Made by a program: the position numbers and the translations under genes. Positions 52,302 through 57,675 of a DNA stretch of 57,675 nucleotides are shown piece by piece. Location: assembly GCA_015163875.1 (NCBI GenBank), contig JAAOIH010000008.1, positions 1-57,675 on the forward strand, written 5' to 3'. Numbering within the stretch: the stretch's first letter is position 1; the number at the start of each line of letters is the position of its first letter. This DNA comes from Bdellovibrionales bacterium. GTDB lineage: Bacteria; Bdellovibrionota; Bdellovibrionia; Bdellovibrionales; UBA1609. The notes below the pieces were generated by a model, which worked only from the letters and a program-made list of their open reading frames with translations, was not told where the DNA came from and ran no database searches.

Positions 52302-53768
52302 TTATTTATCTAAGTCCATCCACTTTTTTTTAAAAGAGGCCCAATCTAATCCTGCCTTAAAAGGAGATGATACAACTTTTTTTGCTATATCTTTAACTGT
52401 ATCAATTGGATTATTTTCTACATCGTCTTCTAAATTCATGCTAAGTTGTTCTTTGTTAGTATTACTAGTAGTTTCTGATTCTAAATCAAAAACTTTTGCT
52501 TTTTCTAATAATAATTTACGAGAATCTTCTTTTTTTGTTATTTTTTCTTCTAAAGCATTATTTTTTACAAAATCTTGTTCAACAAAAGCTTCTTCTTTTG
52601 TATTAGCTTCGGTCTCTTTAGTTAAAGCAGTTTCTTTTGTATTAAAACTTTTTTCTGTTGTGCTTATTGGCGTGCTTGCAATATTAGTTTTAGTAAAATT
52701 TTGCGCCATGCCTTCTATATGCATATTATTTTGATTAGTCTGTGCTGGTGGATAAGAGTGTGCTCTAGAATTATGTGAATTATATAAATGACTTTCTTTT
52801 TCTTTAAATCCTGTTGCAACAACAGTTACAAAAATTTCGTCATCTTTAATTTTTTCATCAATCACTGATCCAAATATAATTTCTGCATCTTCGTCGGCTG
52901 CATTAGAAATTAAAGAAGCTGCTTCGTTAACTTCCCATAAAGTTAAATTTGAATTTCCGGTAATATTAATAATTACTCCAGTAGCTCCGTCAATTGATAC
53001 ATTTTCTAATAATGGTGACTTAATAGCGGCTTGAGCAGCTTCGACAGCTCTTGATTCTCCAGAGCCAGTTCCACTTCCCATTAATGCAACACCTTGTGAA
53101 TGCATTACTGTTTTAATGTCTGCAAAGTCTAAGTTAATTAAACCTTCAACATTAATTAAATCAGAAATACTTTTAACAGCTTGTAAAAGTATAGAGTCTG
53201 CTTTTCTAAAAGTTTCTATTAAAGGTGTTTTTTCGTTAGAAATAGCTAATAGTTTTTGATTAGGTATAACAATTAAGGTATCAACATTTGATTTTAATAA
53301 CTCTATTCCTTTTTCTGCATTCTTTGCTCTTTTTTTACCTTCAAAAAGAAATGGCTTGGTTACAACACCAACTGTTAAAATTCCTAATTCTCTTGCAATG
53401 CGAGCAATGATTGGCACGGCCCCAGTTCCAGTTCCGCCTCCCATTCCTGCGGTAATAAATAACATGTCGTGGCCTGTTAGCATGTCTTTAATTTCATCTT
53501 CTGATTCTAGTGCAGATTGTTCGCCGATTTCTGGATTAGCGCCAGCCCCTAGGCCTTTGGTCATGGACTTTCCTAAATAAATTTTTGAATCTGATGGGTT
53601 GTTGTCTAAAGCTTGTCTGTCTGTGTTTGCGGCTATAAATTCTACGCCTTTTAAATTATTATCCAGCATAGTTTTAATAACATTTCCGCCTCCGCCACCT
53701 ACTCCTATAACGCAAATTTTAGCTCCTGGAGTATCTATAGTACTTTGTGCAATTTCAAACATAGGCAT
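52302..53768 (-). CDS. ftsZ: cell division protein FtsZ
   Basis: IGVGGGGGNVIKTML, tubulin signature GGGTGTGAVPIIA, NLDFADIKTVM. Confidence 0.98.
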   Translation of the reverse strand: MPMFEIAQSTIDTPGAKICVIGVGGGGGNVIKTMLDNNLKGVEFIAANTDRQALDNNPSDSKIYLGKSMTKGLGAGANPEIGEQSALESEDEIKDMLTGHDMLFITAGMGGGTGTGAVPIIARIARELGILTVGVVTKPFLFEGKKRAKNAEKGIELLKSNVDTLIVIPNQKLLAISNEKTPLIETFRKADSILLQAVKSISDLINVEGLINLDFADIKTVMHSQGVALMGSGTGSGESRAVEAAQAAIKSPLLENVSIDGATGVIINITGNSNLTLWEVNEAASLISNAADEDAEIIFGSVIDEKIKDDEIFVTVVATGFKEKESHLYNSHNSRAHSYPPAQTNQNNMHIEGMAQNFTKTNIASTPISTTEKSFNTKETALTKETEANTKEEAFVEQDFVKNNALEEKITKKEDSRKLLLEKAKVFDLESETTSNTNKEQLSMNLEDDVENNPIDTVKDIAKKVVSSPFKAGLDWASFKKKWMDLDK

Positions 53769-53844
53769 TGTCCTTAGTAAAAGTTTTAAAGCTTATTAGG
53801 CTCACACTCTATTAAATGATGACGCACTTATTAAGAACAATCAA

Positions 53845-53862
53845 GCCCTCTAAACAAAGGGC
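53845..53862 (-). terminator. weak hairpin between ftsQ and ftsZ
   Basis: GCCCT-(8 nt)-AGGGC. Confidence 0.3.
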
Positions 53863-53870
53863 CAGCTTGC

Positions 53871-54638
53871 TTAGTTGTAAGAAACAAAAATTTTATTAAT
53901 AAATCTGGCGTCTATTGTTAGCGCCTTGTATGAATTTTTATCTAAATAGTTTAAAACTTTTGTAAATTTTTTTATAATTTTTTTTAAATTATTTTTTTTG
54001 TCTAAAGATAAATTTTTCCAATTAAGTTTTATTTTTACATAAGGTTTTTGTAAAAACAGATGGGCTTCTTTTTTTGAAACATAGTGCATGGTTGAAATTT
54101 TGTTTGCAAATAATTTAAATTCTAATAGCTTAAAAATAAAATCTAAAAACTCTTGTTTTTGTTTTTTATTTTTTGGCAATTTCCCCTCTAAAACAGGAGA
54201 TATATATCTTGTTTTTGTATTTACACTTAGAGTTTTGCCATTGCTTAGCATTTTGTACAATTTTCCATTATTGCTTAAATATAAAAAAAATTTAGGGTTT
54301 AAACTAAATTTTATTTTTAATGTATTTGGAAATTTTTTATAAAAAGACAAATTTAAAAAAATATTTTCTTTTTTTAAAATTTTAAATATGTTTTTAAAAT
54401 CTAATAATAATAAAGATTTGCCTATATATGGATTTAATAATTTTTTAACTTTATTTTTATATTCTTGTTTGCTGTAAACAGACTCAATGTATGAATTTGT
54501 CTGATTTTGTTGCTGTAAAATATTTATTTCAATAGTTTTTAATCTAAAAAAATAAAATGTTGCACTTAAAGTAATGCAAAAAGCTAAAAGCAAAAAAAAT
54601 AACTTCCATTTTTTTTTAATCAAGTTCATAATTTGCAC
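53871..54638 (-). CDS. ftsQ: FtsQ/DivIB-like cell-division protein
   Basis: Short cytoplasmic N-terminus plus one TM, POTRA-like region (IGKSLLLLDFKNIFKILKKENIFLNLSFYKKFPNTLKIKF), C-terminus ALTIDARFINKIFVSY; position upstream of ftsZ. Confidence 0.75.
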   Translation of the reverse strand: MQIMNLIKKKWKLFFLLLAFCITLSATFYFFRLKTIEINILQQQNQTNSYIESVYSKQEYKNKVKKLLNPYIGKSLLLLDFKNIFKILKKENIFLNLSFYKKFPNTLKIKFSLNPKFFLYLSNNGKLYKMLSNGKTLSVNTKTRYISPVLEGKLPKNKKQKQEFLDFIFKLLEFKLFANKISTMHYVSKKEAHLFLQKPYVKIKLNWKNLSLDKKNNLKKIIKKFTKVLNYLDKNSYKALTIDARFINKIFVSYN

Positions 54639-54682
54639 TATACTATGTTTTTTGCATATAAAACTAGCATTTTTATACTTTT

Positions 54683-55258
54683 ATGATGAATAAAATTTAC
54701 ATACTACTTGTTAGCTTAATTTTGGTTTTTTTATTTAGCCTTAGGGATACAAATAAAATGCTAATTTATAATTTTTTAATTAGCACAATAAATGAGACAA
54801 AAAAATTAAGCATAGATAGCAAAGATAAAAATACAGTTAAGGATAAAGATAAATTTAAATATGCAGCAAAAGATATAGCTAAATACATAAACAAGTATAT
54901 ATATAAGTACAGAGATATACTAAATAACAAAAAACAACTTTTAGTAAAAAAAATATTTTATAAAAAAATCAATTTTTTGTGGAAAAAAGATTTACATAAC
55001 TTAATTAAAAAAAATATACCTCCAAAAGAATGGTATAAAATAAAAAGCATAGAGTGGAATAATAAAGAGATATCTAAGAATTTAAAGTCTCCAGTAATAT
55101 TAAAAAAAAATGGAAGTTACCATTTAAACATTTACGCATATTTATTAAATGAAGATTACTCTGCATTAGTTATTCAATACAATCTTACAAATATTAAAAA
55201 CAAAAATCTAATTTGGGAATTTTCTAGAACTTTTAAAACAAAAAGTTTTACAAATTAA
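54683..55258 (+). CDS. hypothetical single-pass membrane protein
   Basis: N-terminal TM IYILLVSLILVFLFSL; Lys-rich soluble region. Confidence 0.55.
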   Translation: MMNKIYILLVSLILVFLFSLRDTNKMLIYNFLISTINETKKLSIDSKDKNTVKDKDKFKYAAKDIAKYINKYIYKYRDILNNKKQLLVKKIFYKKINFLWKKDLHNLIKKNIPPKEWYKIKSIEWNNKEISKNLKSPVILKKNGSYHLNIYAYLLNEDYSALVIQYNLTNIKNKNLIWEFSRTFKTKSFTN

Positions 55259-56606
55259 AATCTTAGGCGAAAGCTTTCAATAATAATTTCTGCAATAAAA
55301 AAAGCTATTTTTTTACTAATAAGCTGAGATTCTTCTAAAGATTGAGAGCTTAACTTGTTTACAATAGTAGTTAGTTGATCTAATTTTTTCAAAATTTTTT
55401 CTTTTTCTTTGTTCTTATTTTTTACAAAATTCAAAATATTATGAACTTCTTTTACAAAAGCTTGGAAAGACTGATCTTTATTCAAAGCTTTTAAAGTATC
55501 TAAGCTCAAAATATTAGCTGTTCCCTCCCAAATGCTTAAAACTTGAGAGTCTCTAAAAATACGAGGAATTCCTGTATCTTCAATATAACCAAAACCTCCA
55601 AAACTTTCTAAAAGCTCACTGGCAACTAACATATTTTTTTTGGCAGTGTACAATTTACATACTGGAGTTAAAAGGCGCAAAATCTGACTTTGTTCTTTTG
55701 TTGATCTTTTATTTTCTTCTAGGCCAAGAAGATAAACCGCATACATGGTTAGATAAAAATTATTTTCATTATTTAAAGCCGCCTCATCTAAACTTTGTTT
55801 GTGCAAAGGGTGGTCTATGAGTTTTTTTCCAAAAGATAATCGTTGTTGCGCAAAAGATTTGCTCAAAGAATGCAAATGTTTTCCCAAAGAACAGGCAGTA
55901 ATAGAATTATGTAAACGGGTAATATTAAGAAGTGGTGTTATTTTTTTAATACCATTTCCGTATTCACCAATTACATGAGCTATGCTTCCTTTTAATTTTA
56001 TCTCTGCTGTTGGAAGAGCGTTTGTACCTAGTTTATTTTTTAATCGACATATTTCCAAATTGTTCCATTTGCCATTTTTGTTTTTTGTTTCTAAAAAAAA
56101 TAAAGAAAGCCCATCTTTTCCCTCTATACGAGCTAAAGTAAATGCTACAGAGGCAGTAATTGCAGAGGTAAACCACTTTTCTCCATACAGCCTCCATGTT
56201 GCATTTTCTTTTTTAGCAATGGTTTCAGTAGATGCCCTAACATCACTTCCTCCTTTTTTTTCTGTCATCCATTGTGCAGAAGAAATAAATTTTTTGGAAT
56301 CTCTAGAAGTAAACTTTTTAAAATAAGCCGCCAGTGGTTTGTTATAAATTTGAGACAGCTTTGCCGCTCCATCTGTCATAGCCAGTGGACAAGTGTAAAA
56401 AGCCGATGCAGGGTTAAACAAATACAATTTTAAAAACTGAAAACAGCCCATGGTTTTGCTTGGTTTTCAAGATGGTTTCCAAATTGTGTTAGTTCTTCTA
56501 TAATTTCTTTTTGCATTTCTACAGGAAAAAATTTTTTAATGTAATTGTGCAACATTTTGTCATCAACAAAAGGGTTTTTAAAAGAAATGTTAGGATAAGA
56601 TGACAT
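55255..56606 (-). pseudogene. acyl-CoA dehydrogenase (AidB-like), internally deleted and frameshifted
   Basis: N-terminal fragment (MSSYPNISFKNPFVDD...LTQFGNHLENQAKPWAVFSF*) and the remainder (...FLKLYLFNPASAFYTCPLAMTDGAA...QWMTEKKGGSDVRAS...IWEGTANILSL) lie in different frames, with the expected intervening segment missing. Confidence 0.7.
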
Positions 56607-56693
56607 TTTATTTATAATGAATTGTGTCTTTTTTTTGTCAAATGGAATATTAAAGTAGCCTAATTGTTTGAAACACAATTATATAGGTATTTT

Positions 56694-56724
56694 AAAAAAA
56701 GCCAATTGTTTTAAAACAACTGGC
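56694..56724 (-). terminator. intrinsic terminator of the lipoprotein gene
   Basis: Minus strand GCCAGTTGTTTT/AAAACAATTGGC followed by TTTTTTT. Confidence 0.8.
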
Positions 56725-56750
56725 AAGAGAAAAATATTTATATCCGGATT

Positions 56751-57626
56751 TTAATACTGACTACTAGGAATAAAAACAAGCGAGCCAATAGGGCATCTGT
56801 CTACAATAATCTCGTTGTTAAGTTCTCTACTAATAGAGTAATGACTTAAAACCTTTGCAATAATCATTATTTTTTTGTCTTTGTTAGAATATGTATAGAC
56901 AATCTTAACTTGGGATTTAGTGCCTGCAACACTACAGGTGTCAGAGATACGAACATTAATACCACTGCGTCGAAGATATGGATTTAAAAAATAGTCCGAC
57001 CTTCCTTTTAAGCTTTTGTTTGCCAATTCAATTGTCAGAAATTTGTACATCTCTTTATAATTTTTTACAACTTGATTTGGTGTAAAATAAAATATTTTGT
57101 TTTTTAAATGTTCATAATCTGCTGTTATTTTATAAGGCTTTGAGGAAATTAGTTTTTCTATAATTCTTATAGGTTCTAAGTTTTCTTTTACATTAGTTTT
57201 AGAAAATTCACTATTAAAAGCAGAAGCATCAACTTTCAATATTTCTCCATCTCTGCAAGAGAACGCAGCGGTTTCTTTAAGTTTTTTTGAAAACTGAGAG
57301 CTATATTCAACAACATATTTGTTATCTTTGGTTGGGCCCTTTTTAACTATAAGTTTGTCTCCAAAAAACGGCATACATTTTTCAAAATCCATATGACTCT
57401 TGGTGATATCATCTACATAGCTTAATAGGTAATTATTGTGTATATAAAATTCACCATCATTAGCCTTTTTCCAATTTTTTTTTACAGAAGATAATCCTCT
57501 TTTAGTTTTATTTTTTACATTTAAAAAATTAAGTGGATTTATTTTTTTCGCTTTTGTAGATTTCCAGCTTGCAGAATTGCAGGCTATTAAACCCAAACTC
57601 AATAATACAATAAAAACAGATTTCAT
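56751..57626 (-). CDS. predicted lipoprotein, unknown function
   Basis: MKSVFIVLLSLGLIAC lipobox; 291 aa. Confidence 0.7.
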   Translation of the reverse strand: MKSVFIVLLSLGLIACNSASWKSTKAKKINPLNFLNVKNKTKRGLSSVKKNWKKANDGEFYIHNNYLLSYVDDITKSHMDFEKCMPFFGDKLIVKKGPTKDNKYVVEYSSQFSKKLKETAAFSCRDGEILKVDASAFNSEFSKTNVKENLEPIRIIEKLISSKPYKITADYEHLKNKIFYFTPNQVVKNYKEMYKFLTIELANKSLKGRSDYFLNPYLRRSGINVRISDTCSVAGTKSQVKIVYTYSNKDKKIMIIAKVLSHYSISRELNNEIIVDRCPIGSLVFIPSSQY

Positions 57627-57675
57627 ACTTACTCCTTTTTGTTTTTAATTTACAAATTATTTTTATTAATAATTC

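Noticed and set aside
52438-52734. 98-aa plus-strand ORF opposite the FtsZ linker
   Set aside because: Antisense to the low-complexity FtsZ linker; no supporting signal.

Overview
AT-rich, gene-dense bacterial chromosome segment. It is almost entirely housekeeping genes, and the gene content suggests an outer-membrane-bearing, possibly Bdellovibrionota-like, lineage (inference only). Left edge: the 3' end of a probable restriction-modification specificity/methylase gene abutting an IS1-like element with recognisable imperfect terminal inverted repeats. A tightly packed minus-strand run follows: def-fmt-metK-RHH regulator-lepA-lepB-pyrB-carA. It is divergent from an M3 oligopeptidase across a perfect 16-bp palindrome. 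Further along: yebC, nrdB/nrdA, small beta-barrel OM proteins with very basic N-termini around an orphan ABC ATPase, an MlaE/F/D transporter, speA-hutH, rpe, an LD-carboxypeptidase, purB, der-era-rnc, an agmatinase-family gene, a ferredoxin, coaE-addB-addA, a PEGA-tailed Ser/Thr kinase, an NAD kinase, lpxH, ftsZ and ftsQ, a decayed acyl-CoA dehydrogenase and a lipoprotein. The strongest second-look items are: (1) an NAD kinase whose conserved N-terminus has no ATG/GTG/TTG start and apparently uses ATC or ATT; (2) an ftsQ-ftsZ locus without ftsA, in which FtsZ also lacks a canonical C-terminal FtsA-binding peptide; (3) repeated in-frame tandem-repeat expansions inside essential or repair proteins (Def, the AddA linker and others); (4) the def/prlC divergent palindrome carrying two TTGACT hexamers; (5) an MCE protein with a C-terminal beta-barrel-like extension; (6) a frameshifted, internally deleted acyl-CoA dehydrogenase; (7) the family of basic OM proteins. 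No rRNA, tRNA or CRISPR array was recognised. All homology statements come from reading motifs by eye; no database search was run.
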